In this document: one piece after another, positions 25,583 to 34,032 of the stretch
How the letters are laid out: each line of letters starts with the position of its first letter
Position numbering within the stretch: the stretch's first letter is position 1
Assembly (NCBI GenBank): GCA_018671635.1
Contig: JABHHG010000152.1
Span: 1-34,082 of the forward strand
Reading direction: 5' to 3'
DNA length: 34,082 nt
Origin: Fidelibacterota bacterium
GTDB taxonomy: Bacteria; Fidelibacterota; Marinisomatia; SCGC-AAA003-L08; D37C17
Translations under genes and position numbers: made by a program
Notes under the pieces: generated by a model
What the model was told of the DNA's origin: nothing
The model's database searches: none
Seen by the model: the letters and a program-made list of their open reading frames with translations, nothing else

Positions 25583-26428
25583 TTATTTTAGTCCGATTTC
25601 TTGGAGACGCTCAAAAAGGTAGGTCCCTGCAGTATGTTCCATTGACAAAACCACATCATCCTTAGGATGTAAAAATAGAGGCATGGACATTCGCGCCACA
25701 TTTGATTTGTCACCTTCGGGATTTATCACACGATGGGTTGTAGAGGGAAAATAATTATTGGAGCACATTTGCAACATATCCCCAGTATTCACCGCAATAC
25801 TTCCAGGGTCACATTGAATATCATGCCAGTTTCCATCCACATCTTGGGCCTGCAATCCTGACTCTGTGCCAGCACATAAAACGGTGATAAGATTGATATC
25901 CTCATGAGCGGCCGCCCGAACCGCATTGGGTTTTTCACTCCCAGAAATGGCGGGGTAATTGATAATACGCAATAAATTTTGAGGGCTATCTTCTATCATT
26001 TTTTCTAATGGTATAGAAAAATTTGATGAAATTTCTATGGGGACTTCTTTCTCAATCCATTTTAGTAACTGACAGGCTAAATCAACTAATTGACTATATA
26101 ATTTTCGCGTCTTCGTTTCTAATAATTCTGGGCACCTCCCCCATGGGTAAATATGAAAAAACTCCTTTAAATCTTTCTCATCACTCCCTTTTGCGTTCTC
26201 ACTTTTAAAAGGAAAATATCCATCTTGTTTTACGTTATGAAATAGATAATTATGTTTTTGAGTTGAAATAAAAAAATTACTCCACATTGAATACACCTCA
26301 TTCACAAGATTCATATCAATGGGATGTTCATGTAATACTGCAAACCCCGTTTGTTGGAGGGATTTCACAAAGTGATGAGACGCATCAGATGATTGTAAAT
26401 CTACTGAACGAACATGGAGAGAATCCAT
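25583..26428 (-). CDS. 2-oxoglutarate/Fe(II)-dependent oxygenase, isopenicillin N synthase-like
   Basis: This 281-residue protein has an N-terminal non-haem dioxygenase part (HHFVKSLQQTGFAVLHEHPI) and the C-terminal 2OG-Fe(II) oxygenase barrel. The iron ligands are His175 and Asp177 (AAHEDINLITVL) and His232 (STTHRVINPEG). The 2-oxoglutarate arginine is Arg246 in VARMSMPLFLHP. Its length is a little shorter than plant family members (about 330). The reaction is oxidation of an unknown small molecule. A 61-residue gene lies six bases upstream on the same strand, so the two may be co-transcribed. Confidence 0.88.
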   Translation of the reverse strand: MDSLHVRSVDLQSSDASHHFVKSLQQTGFAVLHEHPIDMNLVNEVYSMWSNFFISTQKHNYLFHNVKQDGYFPFKSENAKGSDEKDLKEFFHIYPWGRCPELLETKTRKLYSQLVDLACQLLKWIEKEVPIEISSNFSIPLEKMIEDSPQNLLRIINYPAISGSEKPNAVRAAAHEDINLITVLCAGTESGLQAQDVDGNWHDIQCDPGSIAVNTGDMLQMCSNNYFPSTTHRVINPEGDKSNVARMSMPLFLHPKDDVVLSMEHTAGTYLFERLQEIGLK

Positions 26429-26434
26429 TATTGC

Positions 26435-26620
26435 TTATGAAAGTTCGTTAGAGAATTTATTATCGTAGATATCTAAAACTTCACGTGATAAATAGGGTGG
26501 ATATTGACCGTTTCGTCGTGCTTTGATTTGATCACAAACTTTGTAAAAGTCAGTTTCTGTCTTGGCTTTATTTAACTTTGTAGTCTCTTCATCAGTTAGT
26601 TTCATTGGTTCTTGTGACAT
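26435..26620 (-). CDS. Small conserved-looking hypothetical protein
   Basis: This 61-residue hydrophilic protein (MKLTDEETTKLNKAKTETDF, then CDQIKARRNGQYPPYLSREV) has no membrane segment or signal. The RRNGQYPPYL stretch is reminiscent of small uncharacterised proteins, but I recognise no family. It is placed directly upstream of the 2OG oxygenase gene and shares its strand. It shows good coding style, with GGAG near the start (GGAGATAGATTCC before the ATG). Confidence 0.6.
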   Translation of the reverse strand: MSQEPMKLTDEETTKLNKAKTETDFYKVCDQIKARRNGQYPPYLSREVLDIYDNKFSNELS

Positions 26621-26751
26621 GGAATCTATCTCCTAAATTAGCTTATAATTTACACGTCTTTCATATTTGAAAAATAGTGATATGATGTGAAAAGTTATTA
26701 ATTCCACCTCCATGATTGTCTTAAATTATCATACATTTAAAGGATGTAATT

Positions 26752-27066
26752 ATGACATTATCAGAACAAATACAAGACGATATAAAATCAAACTCTGTCA
26801 TTGTGTATATGAAGGGGACTAAGCTCATGCCCATGTGCGGATTTTCATCAACGATGGTGAATATTATGAATATGCATGGCGTTGAATACAAAGATGTAAA
26901 TGTGTTGGAAGACCCTGAAATTAGAGTTCAGCTCTCCGCATTTTCAAATTGGCCTACGATTCCACAGCTTTTCGTAAATGGTGAACTTGTGGGTGGATGC
27001 GATATTGCTATTGAACTTCACAATAGTGGTGAATTAGAAAAAATATTTGCAAACGCAGGAAAGTAG
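26752..27066 (+). CDS. grxD: Monothiol CGFS glutaredoxin, Grx4/GrxD family
   Basis: This 104-residue protein has the monothiol active site MPMCGFSST (Cys29) and other marks of the family: VIVYMKGTK at the N-terminus, FSNWPTIPQLFVNGELVGGCDI with the cis-proline TIPQ, and the GG-C-D glutathione-binding end. CGFS glutaredoxins form dimers around a [2Fe-2S] cluster and pass clusters to acceptor proteins. The neighbouring suf operon fits this role. A clear AAAGGATG precedes the ATG. It is convergent with sufS, with a shared terminator. Confidence 0.95.
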   Translation: MTLSEQIQDDIKSNSVIVYMKGTKLMPMCGFSSTMVNIMNMHGVEYKDVNVLEDPEIRVQLSAFSNWPTIPQLFVNGELVGGCDIAIELHNSGELEKIFANAGK

Positions 27067-27085
27067 AACGGTAAAAAATAGTTGT

Positions 27086-27114
27086 AAAAAAGCCCAGTAA
27101 AACTGGGCTTTTTT
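27086..27114. terminator. Bidirectional Rho-independent terminator between grxD and sufS
   Basis: AAAAAAGCCCAG-TAAAA-CTGGGCTTTTTT forms a 6-bp G/C-rich stem flanked by A and T runs, so it can act on both strands. It lies between the end of grxD and the end of sufS. Confidence 0.9.
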
Positions 27115-28312
27115 ATTTCAAAATCGAAACGGCTTTTTCAATTCCCTGAATCAGAATATCAATTTCTTCGGTGGTATTATACACATAAAAACTGGCTCTG
27201 GCTGAAGAAGTGATTCCAAATTTAGTTAATAGAGGTTGGGCACAATGATGTCCCACCCGAATACAGATATGTTGTTGGTCTAAGAGCTGTGCTAAATCGT
27301 GTGGATGGATACCCTCAATATTAAAACTGAGCACTGGACCTCTATCTTGGGCATGGCCATAAATGGTAACATTATCGATTTGAGATATTCTTTCGAGGGC
27401 ATATTCTTTCAGTAATTCACCATGTTGATAAATAGTATTTAATCCAATTTTATTAATATAATCAATGGCTGAACCCAGGCCAATCACTTGTGCAATATTG
27501 GGTGTTCCCGCTTCAAACTTCCACGGTAGTTCATTAAATGAAACTGCATCCATAGATACATCTTTAATCATTTCACCGCCCCCCAGGAATGGATCCATCT
27601 CATTCAGTACTTCTTGCTTACCGTATAACACACCAACCCCTGTCGGACCCATCATTTTATGACCTGAAAATGTGAAAAAGTCACAGTCCATATCTTGTAC
27701 ATCGATGGGTAAATGAGGTGTACTTTGGGCCCCATCCACCAATACTTTTGCACCCACTTCATGAGCACGGGAAATTATCGTTTCAACCGGATTCAATGTT
27801 CCCAACACATTAGATTGATGAATCACCGCCACCAATTTTGTATTCTTATTGATGTACTGAAGGGGATTTTCTAACTCACCATCTTCATTTACAGGAATAT
27901 ATTTTAAGGTTGCACCTGTAAATTTGGCCACCAATTGCCAAGGTACATTATTGCTGTGGTGCTCCATTTCAGTAATGAGAATTTCATCACCAGACTTTAG
28001 AAATTTTCGGCCCCAACTGTATGCAACCAAATTAATGGATTCCGTGGTGCCTTTTGTGAAAATGATTTCAGTTCTATCTTCAGCATTAATAAATGAGGTT
28101 ACTCTATCACGTACCGCTTCAAACTCTAATGTGGCCTTTTCTGCAATATGATAAATTCCTCGATGGATATTTGCATTATATTCTGAGTAATATTCGGAAA
28201 GTACATCTATAACAACTTGAGGTTTTTGTGTGGTGGCAGCACTATCTAAATAGACTAATGGTTTGCCATCAAATGTTTGATTTATTAGAGGAAAATCTTT
28301 ACGAATATCCAC
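27113..28312 (-). CDS. sufS: SufS cysteine desulfurase
   Basis: This enzyme removes sulfur from cysteine for Fe-S cluster building, using PLP and a catalytic cysteine. The 399-residue protein has the SufS start PLVYLDSAATTQKPQVVID, the PLP lysine Lys219 in FTFSGHKMMGP, and the catalytic Cys357 in RVGHHCAQPL, which is specific for the SufS/CsdA type. It is the last gene of the suf operon, five bases after sufT, and its stop overlaps the terminator. Confidence 0.97.
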   Translation of the reverse strand: MDIRKDFPLINQTFDGKPLVYLDSAATTQKPQVVIDVLSEYYSEYNANIHRGIYHIAEKATLEFEAVRDRVTSFINAEDRTEIIFTKGTTESINLVAYSWGRKFLKSGDEILITEMEHHSNNVPWQLVAKFTGATLKYIPVNEDGELENPLQYINKNTKLVAVIHQSNVLGTLNPVETIISRAHEVGAKVLVDGAQSTPHLPIDVQDMDCDFFTFSGHKMMGPTGVGVLYGKQEVLNEMDPFLGGGEMIKDVSMDAVSFNELPWKFEAGTPNIAQVIGLGSAIDYINKIGLNTIYQHGELLKEYALERISQIDNVTIYGHAQDRGPVLSFNIEGIHPHDLAQLLDQQHICIRVGHHCAQPLLTKFGITSSARASFYVYNTTEEIDILIQGIEKAVSILK

Positions 28313-28317
28313 AGAGG

Positions 28318-28866
28318 TTAAAGCATTCCCATTTGCAAACGGGCTTCATCGGTCATCATGTCACGGTCCCATTGTGGTTCCCAAACAAGGTTCACATTTA
28401 CATCCAAAACACCGGGTACGGTTCGTACTTTATTTTGCGCATCCTGAGCAATCATGGGACCCATTCCACAGCCTGGTGCGGTGAGGGTCATTTTGATATT
28501 TACAAAACTACCCCCCGTTGCCATATGCTCAATATTCATATCGTAAATCAAACCTAAATCCACAATATTCACTGGAATTTCTGGGTCAAAAACAGTCTTT
28601 AATTGATCCCAAACTAAATCCTTTTCTACTGGAATAGATAAGTCAACTTTGGATTCATCAACCTCATAAACAACAGGCTCTAGGCCAATTGCATCGGCAT
28701 CTTGCCCTGAAATTTTAACCAAATTTCCATTTACAAATAAGGTGTAATCACCCCCCAGCGCTTGTGTGATTCTAACTCGTGTACCTTTGATGAGCTTGAT
28801 TTCTTCACCCGCCGGGATTAAAGTTGCATCACAATCTCGAGTTACCGTTATGATTTCATTTTGCAT
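28318..28866 (-). CDS. sufT: SufT-like Fe-S assembly protein (DUF59/MIP18 domain)
   Basis: This 182-residue protein has an N-terminal extension (VTRDCDATLIPAGEEIKLIKG) and a C-terminal DUF59/MIP18 domain, with VKTVFDPEIPVNIVDLGLIYD-like sequence and KMTLTAPGCGMGPMIAQD holding the conserved cysteine. This two-part architecture is that of the SufT proteins that help Fe-S cluster maturation. Its start overlaps the sufE end by 11 bases. It sits between sufE and sufS in the operon. Confidence 0.92.
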   Translation of the reverse strand: MQNEIITVTRDCDATLIPAGEEIKLIKGTRVRITQALGGDYTLFVNGNLVKISGQDADAIGLEPVVYEVDESKVDLSIPVEKDLVWDQLKTVFDPEIPVNIVDLGLIYDMNIEHMATGGSFVNIKMTLTAPGCGMGPMIAQDAQNKVRTVPGVLDVNVNLVWEPQWDRDMMTDEARLQMGML

Positions 28867-29305
28867 TTTCTAATTCCTGAATTTCTTGATGAATTTTATT
28901 AATGGCGGAAATGAATCCGTTTGTTCGTTGACTGGTGATGCTTCGATTTAATCCAATATTTCCCAAAATATCTTTCGCCTCTACAGATAAGACTTCTTCT
29001 GCGGTCCGTCCATCCAATAATTTTTCAAGGATGTTGAGGAGTCCTCGCACTATGAATGCATCTGAATCAGTTCGGACTAAAAAAGTATTATCATTATTTT
29101 GAGTACATTTCACCCATGCTTGTGAAGTACAACCCGTTATTTTTGTATTTTCATTCCTATCAATCTCATCCAATCCCTTTGAACTCTTTCCCACATCGAT
29201 AATTTGAGCGAACTTGTCCATAGGGTCGTCAAAAAATGAGAATAACTCTTTAAATTCTGCTAATTGATCGTCAATTGAGGGCATATTTATTATTAGGCTA
29301 TCCAT
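28856..29305 (-). CDS. sufE: SufE sulfur acceptor protein
   Basis: SufE receives the persulfide sulfur from SufS. The 149-residue protein has the motif TKITGCTSQAWV with the conserved Cys59, and the C-terminal LGLNRSITSQRTNGFISAI-like helix. The start as drawn overlaps sufD by 13 bases. A second ATG seven codons downstream (MPSIDDQL) is an equally good candidate, as neither has a clear ribosome-binding site. It lies between sufD and sufT. Confidence 0.93.
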   Translation of the reverse strand: MDSLIINMPSIDDQLAEFKELFSFFDDPMDKFAQIIDVGKSSKGLDEIDRNENTKITGCTSQAWVKCTQNNDNTFLVRTDSDAFIVRGLLNILEKLLDGRTAEEVLSVEAKDILGNIGLNRSITSQRTNGFISAINKIHQEIQELENAK

Positions 29306-30546
29306 GTATTCATTTTTTTATCTATATAATTTTTAATGGGCTCAAATTTAATTTTCTCCATCACCTCAATCACAAATCCTGAAACGAGTAAAACAAAGGC
29401 TTCATTTTTCGGAATCCCCCGAGATTGAAAATAAAATAAGGCATCATCATCTAATTGACCCGTAGTGGAGCCATGACTACATTTTACATCATCCGCATAT
29501 ATTTCTAATTGAGGGTTAGAATTCATTTTAGCTGATTTTGACAGTAGTAAATTTTTATTTGATTGATGAGCTACAATCTTTTGGGCATCCTTTTGAACCA
29601 CCGTACGCCCATTAAATACCCCTGTAGATTTATCAAATAGTACTGATTTTACAATTTGTGAACTATCAGTATGGGGGCAATTATGATTCACAACAATATT
29701 ATTATCAAGATGCTGAGTCCCCCTAGAAAGAGAGAGGCAATTAATTCTACATTCTGAATTTTCGCCATTTAAATCCACATAGATATTGTTTCTTGAAAAT
29801 TTTCCCCCATCCTCATATTGATAAAAATTATATTGACTATCTTCAAATTGTTCTACATGGAGGTTGGCCATATGATGTGTATTTTCAGAACTTGATTGAA
29901 TCCGAATATGCTCAACTTCCGAATTTTTCTCAATTGTAATATACACAGCTTCATTTTGAAATAGTGATGTTGCATTTCCCACATATTCTTCAATAAAAGT
30001 AAGCAAACTACCCGATTCAATATCAATATGTAGTCGAGGATTTACCATAATTGAACTATCTCCATCAGAGATAAATAATATTCTAACGGGAGTTCCTACA
30101 ATAGTATTTTTACCAACAATCAGGCAAACTCCACTATCCATAAATGCTGTATTTAATAAGTCAAATGGTGATTTTTCAGAATGATTTAATTGATTATTTT
30201 TTAGCTCATTATACTCAGAACCAGTTAACAACTGAACACCTTCAGGAACACTTGAAATATCTTGTTGAAAATGACCATTGTAAATCACAATGGTTTGTAG
30301 GTCTTCAATTTTATAATTAGAAATATCAGGAGTTTTCTGGGGCGCATCCTTAACTTCAGAAATTAAATAATGATTCTCTTTTAATGCTGATAAATTAGTA
30401 AAACGCCAATTCTCCCACTTTTGAGTTGGGAATCCTATTGCTTCAAATTTTGAAAATGCATCTTTTCGTACCGGGTGTAATTCTGGTGAAAAATACTTTC
30501 TATCTAATAACTTTTGAAACTCATTTTGGAAATTAGTAAGGCTCAT
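29293..30546 (-). CDS. sufD: SufD Fe-S cluster scaffold component
   Basis: SufD pairs with SufB and SufC in the SufBC2D cluster-assembly scaffold. The 417-residue protein starts with the helical WENWRFTNLSAL block. The long beta-helix is evident from 130 on, with DDVKCSHGSTTGQLDDDALFYFQSRG near the C-terminus, the hallmark of SufB/SufD proteins with a conserved histidine. It is two bases downstream of sufC and overlaps sufE. Confidence 0.95.
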   Translation of the reverse strand: MSLTNFQNEFQKLLDRKYFSPELHPVRKDAFSKFEAIGFPTQKWENWRFTNLSALKENHYLISEVKDAPQKTPDISNYKIEDLQTIVIYNGHFQQDISSVPEGVQLLTGSEYNELKNNQLNHSEKSPFDLLNTAFMDSGVCLIVGKNTIVGTPVRILFISDGDSSIMVNPRLHIDIESGSLLTFIEEYVGNATSLFQNEAVYITIEKNSEVEHIRIQSSSENTHHMANLHVEQFEDSQYNFYQYEDGGKFSRNNIYVDLNGENSECRINCLSLSRGTQHLDNNIVVNHNCPHTDSSQIVKSVLFDKSTGVFNGRTVVQKDAQKIVAHQSNKNLLLSKSAKMNSNPQLEIYADDVKCSHGSTTGQLDDDALFYFQSRGIPKNEAFVLLVSGFVIEVMEKIKFEPIKNYIDKKMNTWIA

Positions 30547-30547
30547 T

Positions 30548-31282
30548 TTAAATCCAACTATAGCCTTTTTCTTCTAATTCATGGGCTAATTCTTTTGGGC
30601 CTGATTTTACAATTTTACCATTCATCAATACGTGAATAAAATCGGGCTTCATATAGTTTAGCATGCGTTGATAATGGGTAATCAAAATGAAAGCTCTATC
30701 GTTATTTCGATAATTATTAATACCTTCTGCGACAATACGTAATGCATCAATATCTAAACCTGAATCAGTTTCATCTAAAATTGCAAGTTTAGGTTCAAGG
30801 GAAATCATTTGCAGGATTTCATTTCGTTTTTTTTCACCGCCAGAAAAACCTTCATTTACAGGTCGATGAATGAAACTATCATCAAGTTCAACTACTTTCA
30901 GTTTTTCACGAATCATTTTTAAAAAGGTCACCGCGTCCAACTCATCATCCCCACGATACTTTCGTACAGCATTTACAGCTGCTTTCAAGAAATACATATT
31001 ATTAACGCCGGGTATGGCAACAGGATATTGAAAGGATAAAAACATTCCCTCACCTGCACGGTTTTCAGGGAGCATATCTACCAATGAGTTTCCACTAAAT
31101 TCCATTTTACCTTGTGTAACTTCAAATTTATCACGACCGGCTAATACATTTGCCAGTGTACTTTTACCGGCACCATTTGGTCCCATAATTACATGGAGCT
31201 CTCCCGGTTTTACCGAAAGGTTTACTCCCTTTAATATTTCTTTGCCCTCAACTTGAGCATGTAAATTTTTAATTTTTAGCAT
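30548..31282 (-). CDS. sufC: SufC ATPase
   Basis: SufC is the ABC-type ATPase of the SufBCD scaffold. The 244-residue protein has Walker A GPNGAGKST (about 35-43), the LSFQYP Q-loop region, the signature GFSGGEKKRNEI and Walker B PKLAILDETDSGLD. It overlaps sufB by one base (TAATG-type junction) and is followed by sufD after one base, so the complex is made from one transcript. Confidence 0.98.
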   Translation of the reverse strand: MLKIKNLHAQVEGKEILKGVNLSVKPGELHVIMGPNGAGKSTLANVLAGRDKFEVTQGKMEFSGNSLVDMLPENRAGEGMFLSFQYPVAIPGVNNMYFLKAAVNAVRKYRGDDELDAVTFLKMIREKLKVVELDDSFIHRPVNEGFSGGEKKRNEILQMISLEPKLAILDETDSGLDIDALRIVAEGINNYRNNDRAFILITHYQRMLNYMKPDFIHVLMNGKIVKSGPKELAHELEEKGYSWI

Positions 31283-32730
31283 TATCCTACACTTCCTTCT
31301 AATGTAACTTCCATCAGTTTTTGAGCCTCAACAGCAAATTCCATGGGCAATTCTTTGAAGACTTCTTTACAAAATCCATTCACAATCATAGAAACTGCAT
31401 TTTCAGTAGAGAGCCCTCGAGAATTACAGTAAAAGAGCTGATCTTCTCCAATATTGGAAGTAGTTGCTTCGTGTTCCATTTGTGCCGTTGAATTTCTAAC
31501 ATCAATATATGGGAATGTATGTGCTCCACATTTATCACCAATTAAGATAGAGTCACATTGCGAAAAATTTCGAGAGTTTTCAGCATTCTTCATAATTTTT
31601 ACTTCACCACGATAGGTTTGCTGACCATGCCCTGCAGAGATTCCTTTTGAGATAATGGTACTTTTGGTATTCTTCCCAATATGAATCATCTTCGTACCCG
31701 TATCTGCTTGTTGATAATTATTTGTAACGGCCACAGAATAAAACTCTCCTATACTGTTTTCACCTTGGAGAATACAACTTGGATACTTCCATGTTACCGC
31801 TGAACCCGTTTCAACTTGGGTCCATGAAATTTTAGAGTTTTCTCCACGACAGGCACCTCGTTTTGTCACAAAATTATAGATTCCACCCTTACCATTTTTA
31901 TCCCCTGGATACCAATTTTGAACTGTAGAATATTTAATTTCAGCATTGTCTAATGTGATTAATTCAACCACTGCCGCATGGAGCTGATTCTCATCTCGCA
32001 TGGGTGCAGTACAGCCTTCTAAATAGCTCACATAAGAGCCTTCTTCAGCCACAATAAGTGTGCGTTCAAACTGACCTGTGTTTGATGCATTTATTCTGAA
32101 ATAAGTGGAGAGTTCCATGGGGCATCGTGTATTTTTGGGGATGTACACAAATGATCCATCGCTAAATACCGCTGCATTTAATGCTGCATAAAAGTTATCG
32201 GTATGCGGTACAACGGAGCCTAAATATTGTTTCACCAATTCAGGGTAATCTTTAACCGCTTCAGAAAAGGAACAAAAAATTACGCCTGCTTTTGCCAAAT
32301 CTTCTCTAAAAGTTGTGGCAATTGAGACCGAATCAAAAACCGCATCTACTGCCACATTTGCTAGCATTTTTTGTTCGTCGAGTGGAATTCCAAGTTTGTT
32401 ATAGGTATCCAATATTTCAGGATCCACTTCATCTAAACTATCTAATTTCTTCTTGGGTTTTGGTGCAGCATAATAACTTATAGATTGGAAATCAATTTCA
32501 GGATAATCCACTAATGCCCATGTGGGTTCAGTTAAAGTTTTCCAATGACTAAAGGCTTTTAGGCGATAATCTAATAGCCATTCTGGTTCGCCCTTTTTTT
32601 CTGAAATGAATCGAACTGTATTCTCATCTAAACCTGGAGGTAATTTTTCTTGTTCAACATCAGTTACAAAACCATACTTATAGTCTTGACTGACAGCATC
32701 ATCTATTATTTTTTGTTCGTCTGTTTTCAA
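31282..32730 (-). CDS. sufB: SufB Fe-S cluster scaffold component
   Basis: This is the main subunit of the scaffold that builds Fe-S clusters. The 482-residue protein has the long beta-helix and the cysteines of SQCDSILIGDKCGAHTFPY, then MEHEATTSNIGEDQLFYCN and SMIVNGFCKEVFKELP typical of SufB. The start is at the border of the inserted four-helix-bundle element: the left inverted repeat begins only four bases from its ATG. This may affect its ribosome-binding site, as no strong Shine-Dalgarno is visible in front of the ATG. Confidence 0.97.
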   Translation of the reverse strand: MKTDEQKIIDDAVSQDYKYGFVTDVEQEKLPPGLDENTVRFISEKKGEPEWLLDYRLKAFSHWKTLTEPTWALVDYPEIDFQSISYYAAPKPKKKLDSLDEVDPEILDTYNKLGIPLDEQKMLANVAVDAVFDSVSIATTFREDLAKAGVIFCSFSEAVKDYPELVKQYLGSVVPHTDNFYAALNAAVFSDGSFVYIPKNTRCPMELSTYFRINASNTGQFERTLIVAEEGSYVSYLEGCTAPMRDENQLHAAVVELITLDNAEIKYSTVQNWYPGDKNGKGGIYNFVTKRGACRGENSKISWTQVETGSAVTWKYPSCILQGENSIGEFYSVAVTNNYQQADTGTKMIHIGKNTKSTIISKGISAGHGQQTYRGEVKIMKNAENSRNFSQCDSILIGDKCGAHTFPYIDVRNSTAQMEHEATTSNIGEDQLFYCNSRGLSTENAVSMIVNGFCKEVFKELPMEFAVEAQKLMEVTLEGSVG

Positions 32731-32733
32731 TTC

Positions 32734-32759
32734 ATAGCTATTCGCGATTAGCTTTTAGC
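32734..32759. repeat. Left terminal inverted repeat
   Basis: The outer end ATAGC, a variable middle and the core ATTAGCTTTTAGC pair with the right repeat. The core overlaps the stop codon of the four-helix-bundle gene. Confidence 0.75.
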
Positions 32760-33119
32760 AATTAGCGAATCCTTAATTTTAGCAATCAATCCATTTAACA
32801 TTTTCTGCCCCTCAGTAAGATTCCAAAAAATTGGTTGCATTTCATTGGCTTTTGCCAAACGAGTATTAACAGTAATCTGAATTAATGTCTCTATTTCAAA
32901 TGCCGATCCCAAGGAAATTTCTAAAAATCTTTTGAAATCTTTTTCACTGGTTCTACTACATCCCTCAGCAATATTAGCAGGAATAGAAACACTTGCTCTT
33001 TGAATTTGACTTATCAACCCAAATCTTTCAGAGAAAGGTAATGTTTTTGTGAAATCATATGTAGAATTAACAATATCCATACCTAACTGCCATACTTTAA
33101 ATTCTTTATATTTTCTCAT
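32748..33119 (-). CDS. Four-helix-bundle protein (23S rRNA intervening-sequence protein family)
   Basis: This 123-residue protein starts with YKEFKVWQLGMDIVNSTYDF and contains SERFGLISQIQRASVSIPAN, IAEGCSRTSEKDFKRFLEIS and GSAFEIETLIQI. This is the clear signature of the S23/IVP four-helix-bundle family, found inside 23S rRNA intervening sequences, next to diversity-generating retroelements (Avd) and as free genes. It is not part of the Fe-S pathway. It has its own GGAG about eight bases before the ATG and inverted repeats on both sides, so it seems to have been inserted into the suf operon. Confidence 0.93.
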   Translation of the reverse strand: MRKYKEFKVWQLGMDIVNSTYDFTKTLPFSERFGLISQIQRASVSIPANIAEGCSRTSEKDFKRFLEISLGSAFEIETLIQITVNTRLAKANEMQPIFWNLTEGQKMLNGLIAKIKDSLIAKS

Positions 33120-33148
33120 TCCAGGAACTCCAATTATTTTTTATGAAG

Positions 33149-33174
33149 GCTAAAAGCTAATAGCTAAAGGCTAT
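33149..33174. repeat. Right terminal inverted repeat
   Basis: This is the reverse complement, with 22 of 26 positions equal, of the repeat at 32734-32759. It has the core GCTAAAAGCTAAT at its inner side and CTAT at the outer end, two bases before the sufA-like stop. Confidence 0.75.
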
Positions 33175-33176
33175 AT

Positions 33177-33536
33177 TTACACTGAAAAACTAGTTCCACA
33201 CCCACAGGTGCGTTCAGCATTTGGATTATTAATCTGGAATCCACCTGAGAGCATATCATCAGAAAAATCTACTTCAGTACCCTTTAAATACAACCATGAT
33301 TTCAAGTCACAATAAACTTTTATTCCATTTGAATCATAGACTTTATCGAACTCACCTTGCTTATTATCGAAGCTCATATTGTAAGTCATTCCAGAGCATC
33401 CACCGCCTACAACCGAAACACGCAGACCATAGCCCACTTTTCCTTCGCCTTCTAATATTACTTTTACACGATTTGCTGCCTTTATAGAAACCGATATTTC
33501 TTCATTTGTAATTGGTGTTTGAATTGTGTCAGTCAT
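33177..33536 (-). CDS. sufA: A-type Fe-S carrier protein (SufA/IscA/ErpA family)
   Basis: This 119-residue protein has the three cysteines of A-type carriers: Cys47 (GGGCSGMTYNM), Cys111 and Cys113 (TCGCGTSFSV). It also has the family stretch DMLSGGFQINNPNAERTCGCG. It takes Fe-S clusters from the scaffold to target enzymes. It begins nine bases after the rrf2 stop. The element with the four-helix-bundle gene follows it directly. SufA, IscA and ErpA cannot be told apart by sequence alone; the suf context gives the name. Confidence 0.93.
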   Translation of the reverse strand: MTDTIQTPITNEEISVSIKAANRVKVILEGEGKVGYGLRVSVVGGGCSGMTYNMSFDNKQGEFDKVYDSNGIKVYCDLKSWLYLKGTEVDFSDDMLSGGFQINNPNAERTCGCGTSFSV

Positions 33537-33545
33537 GGTATACCT

Positions 33546-33944
33546 CTATTGTGTAATTTCACTGAGTGAAATATTGCTAAACATAGTTTTTAAATTTTTA
33601 TTTATGATTTTTATGGGTTGACGGATATTGCAAACATCCATGAGAGAACAATCAGAATCGGTGGTACACTCTACAAGGCCCTGTGGACCTTCCATCTTCT
33701 CAATAAAATCTAAAAAGCTTAGATTGTCTAAAGATTCAATTACTTTATACCCACCATGAGGACCTTGAACTGCATGAACGATTTCTAACTTTGCAAGTTG
33801 CTGTAATGTTTTTGCTAAAATTTCTTGGGGAATAGCAAATTTTACAGCAATCTCTTTTGTCGTGCTGAGTTCATTCTCTTCCTTATGTTGCATATGACTT
33901 AAGGCGATGAGAGAATATTCTAATTTTCGTGTTAATTTTAACAT
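33546..33944 (-). CDS. Rrf2-family [Fe-S] regulator of the suf operon (IscR/SufR-like)
   Basis: This 132-residue protein starts with the winged helix-turn-helix (KLTRKLEYSLIALSHMQH, TKEIAVKFAIPQEILAKTLQ, GPHGGYKV). It then has three cysteines, Cys93, Cys99 and Cys105, with the CX5CX5C spacing of IscR, which hold a [2Fe-2S] cluster there. It is the first gene of the suf operon and probably represses it when cluster supply is enough. A dyad in front of it (34010-34032) is a possible operator. Confidence 0.93.
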   Translation of the reverse strand: MLKLTRKLEYSLIALSHMQHKEENELSTTKEIAVKFAIPQEILAKTLQQLAKLEIVHAVQGPHGGYKVIESLDNLSFLDFIEKMEGPQGLVECTTDSDCSLMDVCNIRQPIKIINKNLKTMFSNISLSEITQ

Positions 33945-34009
33945 GATATTTTTACTACTTTACAGTTGAGGAAATTTACAGATAGGATATTTATGAGTAC
34001 AAGAACTAA

Positions 34010-34032
34010 ATACGACTAAAAATATCGGGTAT
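34010..34032. promoter_or_regulatory. Candidate Rrf2/IscR-type operator
   Basis: A dyad with arms ATACGA and TCGGGTAT around an A/T centre lies 66-88 bases upstream of the rrf2 start. The arms and GACT near the left side resemble the IscR type 1 site (ATAC...GACT...AGTC...GTAT) with spacing differences. It is the only dyad noticed before the suf operon. Binding is inferred. Confidence 0.4.

Larger units (their letters stand above)
32734..33174 (-). mobile_element. Candidate small mobile element: four-helix-bundle gene with terminal inverted repeats
   Basis: A 441-base segment between sufB and the sufA-like gene is bounded by imperfect 26-base inverted repeats (22 of 26 positions match). Each has the perfect 13-base core ATTAGCTTTTAGC (32747-32759, and its complement at 33149-33161). 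It holds one gene, the four-helix-bundle protein, whose stop lies in the left repeat. No transposase is present. A cassette moved in trans is the best reading, but no empty site can be seen here. Confidence 0.6.
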
